64,000 nucleotides of DNA from Lysinibacillus odysseyi 34hs-1 = NBRC 100172 (GTDB lineage: Bacteria; Bacillota; Bacilli; Bacillales_A; Planococcaceae). A program made the position numbers and the translations under genes. The notes under the pieces are model-generated. The model searched no databases. It saw only the letters and a program-made list of their open reading frames with translations, and had not been told where the DNA came from. Shown one piece after another: positions 46,067-55,556 of this stretch (its first letter is position 1; every line of letters starts with the position of its first letter). The DNA is taken from assembly GCF_001591965.1 (NCBI RefSeq), contig NZ_BCVX01000009.1:62001-126000 (forward strand). The letters are read 5' to 3'.

Positions 46067-46872
46067 CGGTAGCAGGCTCGGATTCAGGCGGAGGAGCAGG
46101 GATTCAGGCAGATCTAAAAACCTTTCAGGAGCTAGGTGTTTTCGGCACGACAGCCATTACGGCATTAACAGCACAAAATACATGGGGAGTTGAAGGGATT
46201 GTCTCGGTAGAGCAGGATTTTGTCAAACAGCAAATGCTTACTGTATTGGCGGATTTCCCAGTGCGCGCTCTTAAGACAGGTATGTTATTTTCTGCAGAAA
46301 TTATTGAAGGAGTGGCACAAGTTCTTGCTGATAAAGATATGCTACTCGTCATTGATCCTGTCATGATTGCCAAAGGAGGGGCGCCACTGCTGCAAAGAAG
46401 CGCCATAGAAGCTTTGAAAAAGCACCTTCTGCCTATCGCAACCGTTATTACACCAAATATTCCGGAGGCTGCCGAATTAAGCGGGATAGAGATTACTTCA
46501 GCGGAAGATGCCAAAAAGGCGGCACATATATTGCTGCAGACCGGTGTGAATTGTGTTGTGATGAAGGGCGGCCATTTAGAGGGAGATCAGGCGGTTGATG
46601 CGGTTTACTTCGCTGACGGAACTTCCTTTATGATGGAAAGCCAGCGGATCCGGACAAAACAAACTCATGGAACGGGCTGTACATTTTCAGCAGCCATCAC
46701 GGCCTTTTTAGGAAAAGGATTTGAGCTGAAAGAGGCTATCATTGAAGCGAAAAAATACGTACAGCTGGCTATCAGTCACCCGTTAAATATAGGGAACGGG
46801 CATGGACCGACAAACCATTTTGCTTATAAACATTATAAAAATCAAGTGGAGGTGATGGTAGTTGAAGCATGA
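46051..46872 (+). CDS. thiD: Hydroxymethylpyrimidine/phosphomethylpyrimidine kinase
   Basis: A 273-residue ribokinase-family enzyme that phosphorylates HMP and HMP-P. It shows [21 protein letters not shown]-type start, [23 protein letters not shown] and the active-site loop [16 protein letters not shown]. ATG 46051 after AGGGGGA; overlaps thiM (16 bases) and thiE (11 bases). No fused ThiE domain. Confidence 0.96.
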   Translation: [273 protein letters not shown]

Positions 46873-47485
46873 ACAGTTAGCCGTATATTTTATCATGGGT
46901 ACGCAAAACGTCAAGAACAGACAGGCGCTTGAGGTACTGGAGGAGGCATTGCAGGCGGGTGTTACGATATTTCAATTTCGGGAAAAAGGTGACGGTGCAT
47001 TAAAGGGTCCGGATTATGAACAATTTGCCCGTGAGTGCCAAGCGTTGTGTAAAACATACCAAGTGCCCTTTATCGTGAATGATGATGTCGATCTGGCCGT
47101 CGCTTTGCAGGCAGATGGTGTGCATATTGGTCAGGATGATGAAAAAGCGCGTAAGGTGAGAGAAAAAATCGGAAAAGGAATTCTCGGCATTTCAGCCCAT
47201 TCCCTTGAGGAAGTAAAAGAAGCCGTTAGACATGGAGCAGATTATGTAGGAATAGGCCCTGTCTTTCCTACCAAGTCAAAGGCTGATGCTAAGTCGCCGG
47301 TAGGCACCGAGTTGTTGGAGCAGGTTGTTGCTAATTTTCCAGATTTACCGGCTGTGGCGATTGGCGGCATCACAGAAGAACGGGCTTCTGCAGTATTGCA
47401 GACAGGTATAGGTGGAGTTGCTGTTATTTCAGCTATTTGTGAAAGTCCGTACATTCAAGCGACGGTAAAACAACTAAAAAGATAA
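46862..47485 (+). CDS. thiE: Thiamine-phosphate synthase
   Basis: A 207-residue TIM-barrel enzyme joining HMP-PP and thiazole phosphate. Visible: TIFQFREKG, FIVNDDVDLAVALQADGVHIGQDD, ILGISAHSLEEV, DYVGIGPVFPTKSK and AIGGI, the full phosphate- and metal-binding set. Start TTG 46862 follows GGAGGTGATGG with good spacing. Last gene of the operon, closed by a terminator. Confidence 0.96.
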   Translation: MKHEQLAVYFIMGTQNVKNRQALEVLEEALQAGVTIFQFREKGDGALKGPDYEQFARECQALCKTYQVPFIVNDDVDLAVALQADGVHIGQDDEKARKVREKIGKGILGISAHSLEEVKEAVRHGADYVGIGPVFPTKSKADAKSPVGTELLEQVVANFPDLPAVAIGGITEERASAVLQTGIGGVAVISAICESPYIQATVKQLKR

Positions 47486-47493
47486 TATTGTAA

Positions 47494-47521
47494 TAAAAGC
47501 GACAAATTTGTCGCTTTTTCT
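47494..47521 (+). terminator. Terminator of the thiamine operon
   Basis: AAAAGCGACA AAT TTGTCGCTTTTT. Confidence 0.85.
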
Positions 47522-47599
47522 TTTTGGCTCGGTGGACTTTCACAATTTACTTACTATAGAATAGGAGACAGTGAAACGAATTATAAAGGAGGAGGGACT

Positions 47600-49066
47600 A
47601 TGAAGTTCCATCCAATTTCCATTTTGCGTGCAACGGGCATTCTAGATGGCATATCGCTGCTTGTGCTGCTTTGCATTGCGATGCCTCTTAAATATATAGC
47701 AGATTACCCTATGGCGGTAACAATTGTCGGTGCCGTGCATGGGGGAATCTTTATTGCCTATCTGCTCTCCATTTTATATGTTCAGCTCCGGGTACAGTGG
47801 AATGCAGGGTTGTCAATTGTAGCGATACTTGTCGCCTTCATTCCAGCAGGCAACTTTGTATTTGATTACTTCCTGAAAAAGCGGAAAGCATCGTATACTA
47901 TAAAACCATTCTGCAAATCATGGATTGTTTATATGATTGTCTTCTTTACATTCATTGATTTATTTACACAGCTTCCTATTATGAGTACGTTTGCCACATC
48001 GGTTGGCGCCAGTGCCATGATTGCCGGATTTGTTGTCGGGATCTACTCGTTGACGAATACGTTCGGTAATGTGCTTTCTGGTATTTTTACGGATCGTTAT
48101 GGAGCGTTTCGCCTGCTTGTGCTTGGCTTGATTACTACAAGCATATCGCTGCTGCTTTATAATGTCGTGGACAATCCAACGACACTGATTGCCGTACGCT
48201 TTATCCATGGCTTTTTAGGCGGGCTTATTGTACCGGCAGCCTTTACACTTCTTGCCAATACGACGAAGGAGGAAAAGCAGGGGAGCCAAAGTGCAGTTAC
48301 GGGATCCTTTGTCGGTGTTGCGGCAATTGTCGGTCCTGCATACAGCGGTATCATGGCAAGCCGAACTTCAGCTCCTTTTGTTTTTACAACGGTCGCAGCT
48401 GCTGGGATAGTCCTGGCAATTGTAACAGTGCTGTTTTTAAAAATGTCTGCCGCCCATATGCAAAAGGAAGTGCAAGAAAGAGAAGCCTTTCATTTCAATA
48501 AAGGGATTGTACAGGCATATGCGGGTGCCTTTTTCTTAATGTTTTCACAGGGAGCACTTGCTTATCTGCTGCCTCTTCATGTAGAAAATCTAGGCCATAG
48601 CTCCCGTCTGAGCGGTACGCTTATGAGCATGTTCGGCATCGTGGCTGTCCTGATTTTTGTTCTGCCAACAAACCGCTTATTTGATAAGATTCCGCCTATT
48701 TACAATCTTGTGGCGGGACTTGCCTGTATGGGAGCGAGCCAGCTGCTGATCGGACAGATGAGGGGAGCAGCCGCACTTTACGGGGTTCTTGCTTTATATG
48801 GTGTTGGTTTTGCTTTCCTTTTCCCAGCCATTAATACATTGTTAGTCCGCTCGACGACGGCGGGCATACGCGGCAAAGCCTATGGGTACTTTTATGCCTT
48901 TTTCTCTTTAGGTGTAGTAGTCGGTTCATCAGGTTTGGGTATTCTGCCTTTTTCTCTAATTGGCAGCTTTACCTTTACAGGTGTATTGCTCATCGTTCTG
49001 TCCGCCATCGTCTTTATAAGTGCTCTGCGCACAAAGTTTAGTTCGAAGACATTAAAATCTGCATAG
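47600..49066 (+). CDS. DUF3817-MFS fusion transporter
   Basis: A 488-residue membrane protein. Residues about 1-95 look like a complete DUF3817 (YdzA-like) three-helix domain: SILRATGILDGISLLVLL, MAVTIVGAVHGGIFIAYLL and LSIVAILVAFIPAGNFVFD. The remainder (about 105-485) is a 12-helix major facilitator, with the motif GIFTDRYGAFRLLVLG between its helices 2 and 3 and RFIHGFLGGLIVPAA. DUF3817 normally occurs as a separate small protein. Substrate unknown; drug efflux-like MFS members are the nearest type. ATG after GGAGGAGGG. Confidence 0.85.
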   Translation: MKFHPISILRATGILDGISLLVLLCIAMPLKYIADYPMAVTIVGAVHGGIFIAYLLSILYVQLRVQWNAGLSIVAILVAFIPAGNFVFDYFLKKRKASYTIKPFCKSWIVYMIVFFTFIDLFTQLPIMSTFATSVGASAMIAGFVVGIYSLTNTFGNVLSGIFTDRYGAFRLLVLGLITTSISLLLYNVVDNPTTLIAVRFIHGFLGGLIVPAAFTLLANTTKEEKQGSQSAVTGSFVGVAAIVGPAYSGIMASRTSAPFVFTTVAAAGIVLAIVTVLFLKMSAAHMQKEVQEREAFHFNKGIVQAYAGAFFLMFSQGALAYLLPLHVENLGHSSRLSGTLMSMFGIVAVLIFVLPTNRLFDKIPPIYNLVAGLACMGASQLLIGQMRGAAALYGVLALYGVGFAFLFPAINTLLVRSTTAGIRGKAYGYFYAFFSLGVVVGSSGLGILPFSLIGSFTFTGVLLIVLSAIVFISALRTKFSSKTLKSA

Positions 49067-49068
49067 AG

Positions 49069-49095
49069 AATGGACGGGCTTATAGCCCGTCCATT
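49069..49095. terminator. Shared terminator overlapping the 3' end of the next minus-strand gene
   Basis: AATGGACGGGCT TAT AGCCCGTCCATT; the hairpin contains the stop and last codons of the 49080-49586 gene and serves both converging genes. Confidence 0.75.
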
Positions 49096-49586
49096 TCATT
49101 TTCTTCAGCAGCAGCTGTTTGCTTTTGGGGTTTGGTTACACCGAAAATCCCACCGGCTACTGCGCTTATTGTATGTATAAAAGCAAATGTGTAAAAATTG
49201 ATAAATATCTTGTTTGTGTACTCATTTAACATAGGATAGCCGTAAATAATCGAGCCTTTTTCGGCCGTTGTGCCTCCTAGAGCAGAATAGACATCTTTTC
49301 GATATTCCAGTGCATAGTAGAAAAGAGCCGCTGCAAGGGCAAAGCCGCCGAGTAATAAGCAATTACGTAAAATCTTGTCCTTTGTTTGCCAGGAAAGCTC
49401 TGTAAAATAGCGGAATGTAATAAACAAACTCAATACAATAAAAGGTAAGACAAGTGCCAGCCCTACTGCGCCTAAATTACCGTTTGCCGTGCCAGCTTCA
49501 TTCGCCTTCATAGTAAAAAAATGCTCAATTAACAATACGCCCATAAGCGATATCCCTACACTAATCATCCAGCTAAGACGTAACAT
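49080..49586 (-). CDS. Four-helix membrane protein, function unknown
   Basis: An unrecognised 168-residue membrane protein. Hydrophobic segments: SWMISVGISLMGVLLI, LGAVGLALVLPFIVLSLFI, CLLLGGFALAAALFYYAL and FINFYTFAFIHTISAVAGGIFG. An outside loop between helices 3 and 4 (YRKDVYSALGGTTAEKGS) and a short acidic tail are the only polar parts. The start at 49586 follows AAGGAGG. Its last codons form the terminator hairpin shared with the MFS gene. No informative neighbour. Confidence 0.75.
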   Translation of the reverse strand: MLRLSWMISVGISLMGVLLIEHFFTMKANEAGTANGNLGAVGLALVLPFIVLSLFITFRYFTELSWQTKDKILRNCLLLGGFALAAALFYYALEYRKDVYSALGGTTAEKGSIIYGYPMLNEYTNKIFINFYTFAFIHTISAVAGGIFGVTKPQKQTAAAEENEMDGL

Positions 49587-49812
49587 ATTTGAATCCTCCT
49601 TACTTGTCCACTATACAATTGTTTGGCACGCGGTTCAATGAATAATAAAAGCCAGCTGTTTGCTTCTGACAGCGTAAAGTAAAAGAACCGTAAAGGCCAA
49701 CATCAATTTAGACTGTAATCCTTCCTCAGAAAAGAAACACTTCTATGATTTTTTGAATACGATGTATTAATTGTCCATTTTAGAAAATCCTTAAAGATAG
49801 AGGTAAAACAAC

Positions 49813-50826
49813 ATGAAAAAACTGATGGTTATATTAATGTTTTCAATTGTAGGACTTGTAGGTTGTCAAGGGAAATCGGATAAGGAAAGGCAGCTCGAGG
49901 AACAAATAACGGTACTTGAGCAGCAGTTGTCAGACCTGCAACAGCAAGTATCGTATGAAGAATCTCCAGCAGGTAGCGAAGAGGAAGAGCAAAATGAAGA
50001 GCCCGTCCTCAAGCTGATCGATCCGGCTACATCTAAGGTAGTGCGAACATTTTCACCTTTTGAGCTTGGTTATGAAATGGATATTAACGCCTATATACAA
50101 GAAATTGAAGAGCTGGCGAAGGAACTGGCAAGAGGCACTGAATCTACTCCTGGCTATGATCAGAAAATGGTGCTTGATCGTATCGGTGAAAATGGGCAGT
50201 TGATTAAGGGCAGCCCGATGATTGTTCTAAAGGAAGATGAACTCGTAGAAAAAATGATTGCAGCGTCGGATACCGGCGGTGAAATTCTTTTACCTATTTA
50301 CAAAACGGAAAGCGGCTATGATGAGCAGGAAGTTTCCACATTGAATGAGGTAAAAATTGCTTCCTTTACGACGTATTTCAATGCAAATGAAAAAGGAAGG
50401 AATAAAAATATTGAGCTGTCGGCAAGATCGTTAAATAATGTCATAGTAGGAAATGGAGACTACTTCTCTTTTAATACGATGGTCGGGCGGCGATCAGAGG
50501 AAAGAGGATACCAGCCGGCAAAAGAAATCATTAAAGGGAAGCTTGTCATGGGAATAGGGGGAGGAATCTGTCAGACATCCTCGACTTTATTTAACGCAAT
50601 CGATAAATTACCTGTAACAATTGTAGAAAGACATCATCATTCCTTGGATGTAGGGTATGTACCGAAGGGAAGAGATGCGACTGTTTCGTACGGCTCACTG
50701 GATTTCAGGTTTCGAAATACGAGTGGCGTTCCTTTTCTAATTAAAACGGTTTATTATGATGGAGTATTGACGATGGAAGCCTGGACATCAAGAGAATATG
50801 AAATTTTGCTGGAAGCACTTCAGTAA
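49813..50826 (+). CDS. VanW-family lipoprotein
   Basis: A 337-residue surface lipoprotein: signal peptide with lipobox LVGC (Cys18), a Gln/Glu coiled coil (about 24-46), an acidic linker, and a C-terminal VanW domain (about 185-330) with FNANEKGRNKNIELSARSLNN, GDYFSFN, GGGICQTSSTLFNA and RHHHSLDVGYVPKGRDATV. The last set is also typical of the YoaR-like proteins of Bacillus; biochemical activity is unknown, though a link to peptidoglycan or the envelope is suspected. ATG with a modest site (AGAGGT). Monocistronic; no vancomycin-resistance genes nearby. Confidence 0.9.
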   Translation: MKKLMVILMFSIVGLVGCQGKSDKERQLEEQITVLEQQLSDLQQQVSYEESPAGSEEEEQNEEPVLKLIDPATSKVVRTFSPFELGYEMDINAYIQEIEELAKELARGTESTPGYDQKMVLDRIGENGQLIKGSPMIVLKEDELVEKMIAASDTGGEILLPIYKTESGYDEQEVSTLNEVKIASFTTYFNANEKGRNKNIELSARSLNNVIVGNGDYFSFNTMVGRRSEERGYQPAKEIIKGKLVMGIGGGICQTSSTLFNAIDKLPVTIVERHHHSLDVGYVPKGRDATVSYGSLDFRFRNTSGVPFLIKTVYYDGVLTMEAWTSREYEILLEALQ

Positions 50827-50991
50827 TCCAAAGAGATTGCCCGATAGAGGCAGTCTTTTTGTATGGATAGAAAAGATATATATGCTAAAAAAGATTCACA
50901 TACCTGTAGGCAGCATCTATGTTTCTAGGAGGAAATAGGTGAAAGAGAATAGGTTTCTATTTTATAATAAGGAAAGGACAAAGGGGGAATC

Positions 50992-51531
50992 ATGATGTTA
51001 ACAAAAGATGATACAGTTTTAGTATTAATTGATATTCAAGGGAAGCTGGCACAGATCGTAGATAAAAGTGAATCGGTTATCAACAATATTGTTCGTGCAG
51101 TAAAAGGGGCCAAGGTGCTGGAGCTGCCGATTTTATGGATGGAGCAGTATCCAAAAGGCCTTGGACCGACTGTACAGGAGATTGCTGATGAAGTTGGGGG
51201 AGAACCGATAGAAAAGATTACATTCAGCGCTTATGATACAGAAGCGTTTGTTCGAAAACTAGAAGCAACGGGCCGTAAGAAGGTATTGCTGGCAGGGATT
51301 GAAACACATATTTGCGTGTACCAAACAGCTGCCCATCTATTGGCGAACGGCTATGAAGTAGAAGTACTGGCGGATTGTGTGTCTTCCCGTACAAATGCAA
51401 ATCATGAAGTAGGAATGAAGAAGATGATGCAGCTTGGAGCGCACATAACAAGTGTTGAAATGGCGTTATTTGAAATGCAAGTTGTAGCAAAAGGCGATGC
51501 ATTCAAGGAAATTAGTAAAATTGTTAAATAG
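50992..51531 (+). CDS. Isochorismatase-family hydrolase
   Basis: A 179-residue cysteine hydrolase of the isochorismatase superfamily (YcaC-like). The catalytic Asp is in VLVLIDIQGKL (near 16), a conserved Lys near 80-85 and the nucleophile Cys in AGIETHICVYQTA (near 109) with the usual cis-peptide. These enzymes cleave C-N or C-O bonds of small molecules such as nicotinamide or carbamoyl compounds; the substrate is not evident. Either ATG 50992 or 50995 may start, both after AAGGGGGAA. Own terminator. Confidence 0.9.
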   Translation: MMLTKDDTVLVLIDIQGKLAQIVDKSESVINNIVRAVKGAKVLELPILWMEQYPKGLGPTVQEIADEVGGEPIEKITFSAYDTEAFVRKLEATGRKKVLLAGIETHICVYQTAAHLLANGYEVEVLADCVSSRTNANHEVGMKKMMQLGAHITSVEMALFEMQVVAKGDAFKEISKIVK

Positions 51532-51538
51532 CGATGGG

Positions 51539-51575
51539 AAAGAGGCTGCCTTCAATCAAGGCAGCCTCTTTTTTT
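51539..51575 (+). terminator. Terminator after the isochorismatase gene
   Basis: AAAGAGGCTGCCTT pairs with AAGGCAGCCTCTTT, followed by T-run. Confidence 0.9.
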
Positions 51576-51598
51576 CATATATCCTTCTTAAAAGAATG

Positions 51599-53200
51599 TC
51601 AGCTGTTATGGTTTTCTCCGGGATGAGGAGGCTGGACAGGGTGCGTATCAGGAATGACGGTTATTGGGCGCATCATATCATGATCTTCATGCTCCAAGTA
51701 ATGACAATGCCAAATGTAATTTCCGGTATACCCTTTCCAGTGCATTATAAGCTTTGTTACGGAACCTGCTTCTACCTTAACTGTATCTTTCCATCCCTGT
51801 TCGTAGTCTTTAGGCGGTTCGGGATCACCCGTATACTGCACAATTCCTTCGCTGTCGAACAACTCAACATCGAAGGGCTGACGTTCAAGAATTTTGAATT
51901 GGACTAAGTGAATATGAATTGGATGGGGAACAGGTGCTGTATTAATTAAATTCCAGATCTCGATGCTATCCAGTGCCGGCTTCTCAGTAGCGGGGTCGTG
52001 GTACATATGATTATTCAGCAGCAGCATGAGCCTGCCATATTCATCAGTTGTTGCTGTTAATGGGAGATTCCGGATTGTATGGGCATGTTCTGTGTGTACA
52101 TCCATGGACGGAGCTAACGCTGTTGGAATTTCACTAGTGTCCTCACTTCTTAATGGTAGATCTACAGTAAATTGCATGATGACGTTCGTATGATCATCTG
52201 CAAATTCCTCATCGCTGTTCATTAAAATAATCTTTTCTCCTTTATAATTGGAAAAGTCGATAATGAAATCGGCTCTTTCTGCAGGCAGCAATTCAATGGA
52301 CGGAATTTCAATAGGCGCTCTCAGGAAGCCTCCATCTGTACCGATTTGAATCAGCGGCTGCCCATTCGATAGGTTGATTACATAGCCTCTTCTATTGGAG
52401 GCGTTCAGCATACGGAAGCGGTATTTTCGCGGCTCCACCTGTAAATAGGGCCAGACTTTACCGTTGACGACTATCGTATTCCCGACCATGCCGAGTGTGA
52501 TGGAAGGATGAACAGGAGCTGGAGGGTCAGTTTGGTCTGGATAAAATAGAGAACCATCCTCATTGAAGGTTTTATCCTGAATCATTAATGGTATTTCATA
52601 TTTTCCTTTTGGCAATTTCAGCCTATCCTCCAGTGCATCGCGAAGCAAATAAAAGCCTGCCAATCCTGCATATACATTTAGTCGTGTAATGCCCATTGTG
52701 TGATCGTGATACCATAACGTCGTGCCGGGTTGATGGTTTGTATATTCGTGGATTTCTCTCGTGAATTTTGGCCCTGTTATTTCATAGCCCTTTGTATACC
52801 AGGCTTCCGGATGGCCATCACTCTTCCAGTCCACATGAGCCCCGTGCAAATGAACGACCGTTCTCACCTCCGGAGAATCGGAGGCACCATGCAATGTTTT
52901 ATCGATAGGAAGGAAATGCCTGGCCGGCAGTCTGTTTACATACTTGACGAATACAGATTTATCCTTCCGGGCCTCGATTGTCGGACCGGGGAGCATCCCA
53001 TTATATCCCCAAATTGTTGAAGGGGGAAAATCCTTATGGAAACGATGTTTTCCTTCTACAATAGAGAGCTCATAATACGATTGTTTTGGCAGGTCTTTAT
53101 GAGTGCGCGGTGTAGCTGTCACAGGTTTAGGAAGGGGTGTCACAAACTTAGGAATCGAATCCGGACTTGCTGGATTTACTTTATTGAGCAATATCTCCAT
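51599..53200 (-). CDS. cotA: CotA-like multicopper oxidase (spore-coat laccase/bilirubin oxidase type)
   Basis: A 533-residue three-cupredoxin laccase. All four copper segments are intact: HLHGAHVDW, WYHDHTMG, HPIHIHLVQF and HCHYLEHEDHDMM, the last with the Cys of the type 1 site and Met as axial ligand. The sequence follows B. subtilis CotA closely (WGYNG-PGPTIE, LPARHFLPIDKTLHG, GKVWPYLEVEPRKYRFR-like). In Bacillus CotA is an outer-coat enzyme that makes the brown pigment and helps against UV and peroxide. I place the start at ATG 53200 because a 16-base palindrome covers the more upstream ATG 53263; the N-terminus is longer than in CotA either way. Confidence 0.88.
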   Translation of the reverse strand: MEILLNKVNPASPDSIPKFVTPLPKPVTATPRTHKDLPKQSYYELSIVEGKHRFHKDFPPSTIWGYNGMLPGPTIEARKDKSVFVKYVNRLPARHFLPIDKTLHGASDSPEVRTVVHLHGAHVDWKSDGHPEAWYTKGYEITGPKFTREIHEYTNHQPGTTLWYHDHTMGITRLNVYAGLAGFYLLRDALEDRLKLPKGKYEIPLMIQDKTFNEDGSLFYPDQTDPPAPVHPSITLGMVGNTIVVNGKVWPYLQVEPRKYRFRMLNASNRRGYVINLSNGQPLIQIGTDGGFLRAPIEIPSIELLPAERADFIIDFSNYKGEKIILMNSDEEFADDHTNVIMQFTVDLPLRSEDTSEIPTALAPSMDVHTEHAHTIRNLPLTATTDEYGRLMLLLNNHMYHDPATEKPALDSIEIWNLINTAPVPHPIHIHLVQFKILERQPFDVELFDSEGIVQYTGDPEPPKDYEQGWKDTVKVEAGSVTKLIMHWKGYTGNYIWHCHYLEHEDHDMMRPITVIPDTHPVQPPHPGENHNS

Positions 53201-53254
53201 CCTTACTCTTTGTATTCTGTATATATGATATTCAAGAGGCGAAGGAATGGGGAT

Positions 53255-53270
53255 AGTAAGCATGCTTACT
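53255..53270. promoter_or_regulatory. Perfect 16-bp palindrome upstream of cotA, possible operator
   Basis: AGTAAGCATGCTTACT reads the same on both strands, 55-70 bases upstream of the preferred cotA start. Nothing in the coding frames explains it. Confidence 0.4.
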
Positions 53271-53424
53271 CGTCTGCTTGACGAAATAGTGAGGTGGTTT
53301 CCATCAAATTTAGGATTTCAGGAAAAATGGTATAAAGTGATGATGAAACTATAATTAAAATAAAAGGTGGAGAAAATAAGAAGGAGGCCCTATTCGGTAA
53401 GGGCTGCTCCAGATTTCATAACTT

Positions 53425-53874
53425 TCAAGTTTCAGGAACCTTTTCCTTTTTAGTTAGAGGTCTCTCGCGCGGTGTAATGTTCACGATATAGTAGCTGACG
53501 ATCAGCACTAATATGACGAGAGAAAAAATAAGTGTATCAATTGCATTCTCATGCTCCACAATGATCAACCGGACCATAGCGGTAATGCCGATATATAAAA
53601 AGTAACGAAGGGGGAAGTGATAGTCCTCTTTAAAATATTTTACGATCATCGTAATGAATTCAAAATACAGAAAAAACACGAGAATATTTGCCAGGAAATA
53701 TTTGTAGTCTCGTTTTTCGGAGGAGAAGGCCATTTGTATAAACTCTACTAGCTCAATCATCATCATAATGCTTAAAACTATACCTAGGACGGTTAAGCTG
53801 ATATTCAGGATGCTTTGCAATAGTTGCGGGATACCCGCTTTCAAGTTATTCACTTTAGTAAATTTATGTTCCAT
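53425..53874 (-). CDS. psiE: PsiE-family membrane protein
   Basis: A 149-residue four-helix membrane protein of the PsiE family (phosphate-starvation inducible in E. coli). Helices: ISLTVLGIVLSIMMMIELVEF, YFLANILVFFLYFEFITMIV, RYFLYIGITAMVRLIIV and TLIFSLVILVLIVSYYIV; the sequence YFLYIGITAMVRLIIV is the family core. Function unknown. The start at 53874 follows GGAGGGA. PhoPR in this window might regulate it, but no Pho box was identified. Confidence 0.85.
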   Translation of the reverse strand: MEHKFTKVNNLKAGIPQLLQSILNISLTVLGIVLSIMMMIELVEFIQMAFSSEKRDYKYFLANILVFFLYFEFITMIVKYFKEDYHFPLRYFLYIGITAMVRLIIVEHENAIDTLIFSLVILVLIVSYYIVNITPRERPLTKKEKVPET

Positions 53875-54014
53875 ACAAATCCCTCCATTTCCATAAAGGT
53901 ATGTTTATTATCGCATAAACTATCATGAAAATTGGAGATTTAACAAAAACTTCATAATGAAATCGTTTGCGGGCCGGCTTTCTTGTATAATAGCTTTGAT
54001 ATAGGAGGATGACG

Positions 54015-55451
54015 ATGCAGAAATTTACACAGTTTCAATTAAGCGAGCCGATTGAAAGGGCTCTTTCCAAATTAGGGTATACAGTCCCGACAGAGGTGCA
54101 GCAAAAAGTATTGCCAGCTGCACTAGCCAATCTTGATTTGCTTGTGAAATCTCAAACAGGCAGCGGAAAGACAGCAGCTTTTGCTATTCCGATTTGTGAA
54201 CAGGTCGAATGGCTGGAAAATAAACCGCAGGCGCTCGTTTTAACACCGACCCGTGAGCTGGCTGTCCAGGTAGCAGAGGAATTTACAAGTATCGGCCGCT
54301 ACAAACGTATTAAAGCTGTACCGCTTTACGGGAAGCAGCCTTTCCATTATCAGCAGACAGAGCTTAAGCAGAAAACACATATCGCTGTAGGGACGCCTGG
54401 CCGTGTATTGGATCATATCGAAAAAGGAACGTTAAAGCTTGAAAAAATACGATATATTGTAATTGATGAAGCAGATGAAATGTTGAATATGGGATTTATC
54501 GAGCAGGTAGAAGCGATTCTTAGCTATATGCCCAAAAACCGGGTAACGATGCTATTTTCAGCCACATTGCCTGAAGCAGTAAAGGAACTGGCGGGGCGGC
54601 ATCTGATCGCACCGGTAGATATTGAGGTACAAAAGGAAGCAGTAACAAACACGATTGACCATCAAGTAATAAAAATTGCAGAGGAAGAAAAGCTTCAGCT
54701 GCTTCAGGACGTCACTATTGTGGAAAACCCGGATAGCTGCATCATTTTCTGTCGTACAAAAGAACGGGTCGATAACGTGCATGACGAGCTGTATGACCTA
54801 GATTATAGTGTAGATCAGCTGCACGGAGGGATGGATCAGGCAACACGCCTTCTTGTAATGGATGATTTTAAGAAAGGCGCATTCCGCTACTTAGTCGCTA
54901 CAGATGTTGCGGCACGCGGAATTGATATTGATCATATTACCCATGTGATCAACTACGATCTGCCGCTTGAAAAGGAAGCATATGTGCACCGGACAGGCCG
55001 TACAGGACGGGCAGGGCTGAGCGGTAAAGCCATCACATTCGTTACGCCATATGAAGAGGAATTTTTAAGAGGGATTGAGGAATTTATTGGATTTTCCATT
55101 CCAGAACATAATCGTCCGGATGTCGAGCAGGTGCTCAAAATGGAAATGCTGTTTGAACAGAAGATGAGCAGCACGCCTAAAAAGAAGCGGGTGAAGAAGG
55201 AGCTTGTAAATGAAGGAATCATGAAGCTCTATTTTAATGGCGGGAAGAAGAAGAAACTGCGCGCTGTCGATTTTGTCGGTACGATCGCGAAAATTCCGGG
55301 CATAAATGCAGAGGATATTGGCATCATTACGATACTCGATAATTCTACCTTTGTAGAAATCCTCAATGGCAAGGGGACACTTGTTCTAAAGGCGATGAAG
55401 GATACCCCGGTGAAAGGGAAAAATTTAAAAGTACATGAAGCGAAAAAATAA
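54015..55451 (+). CDS. dbpA: DEAD-box RNA helicase, DbpA/YxiN type
   Basis: A 478-residue ATP-dependent RNA helicase: Q motif [19 protein letters not shown], motif [12 protein letters not shown], Ia [53 protein letters not shown]. The C-terminal domain (about 400-475, [20 protein letters not shown]) is the DbpA RNA-recognition fold that in YxiN binds hairpin 92 of 23S rRNA and directs the enzyme to 50S assembly. ATG 54015 is chosen over 54009 because GGAGG ends at 54008. Terminator follows. Confidence 0.94.
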   Translation: MQKFTQFQLSEPIERALSKLGYTVPTEVQQKVLPAALANLDLLVKSQTGSGKTAAFAIPICEQVEWLENKPQALVLTPTRELAVQVAEEFTSIGRYKRIKAVPLYGKQPFHYQQTELKQKTHIAVGTPGRVLDHIEKGTLKLEKIRYIVIDEADEMLNMGFIEQVEAILSYMPKNRVTMLFSATLPEAVKELAGRHLIAPVDIEVQKEAVTNTIDHQVIKIAEEEKLQLLQDVTIVENPDSCIIFCRTKERVDNVHDELYDLDYSVDQLHGGMDQATRLLVMDDFKKGAFRYLVATDVAARGIDIDHITHVINYDLPLEKEAYVHRTGRTGRAGLSGKAITFVTPYEEEFLRGIEEFIGFSIPEHNRPDVEQVLKMEMLFEQKMSSTPKKKRVKKELVNEGIMKLYFNGGKKKKLRAVDFVGTIAKIPGINAEDIGIITILDNSTFVEILNGKGTLVLKAMKDTPVKGKNLKVHEAKK

Positions 55452-55525
55452 ATTAAAGAGGCTTCAAAAATAAAGTTGAGGTTGTGACCACTCCCTGTGA
55501 AACGATTTCAGGTTATATTGTTATA

Positions 55526-55553
55526 AAAGGGCTGCCTAATAGGGCAGCCCTCT
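55526..55553 (+). terminator. Terminator after dbpA, also usable by the converging ligase gene
   Basis: AAGGGCTGCC TAATA GGGCAGCCCT. Confidence 0.8.
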
Positions 55554-55556
55554 TAC

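Noticed and set aside
51497-51907. 136-codon plus-strand frame
   Set aside because: Lies across the isochorismatase terminator and antisense to the intact multicopper oxidase, including the DNA encoding its copper-binding C-terminus.
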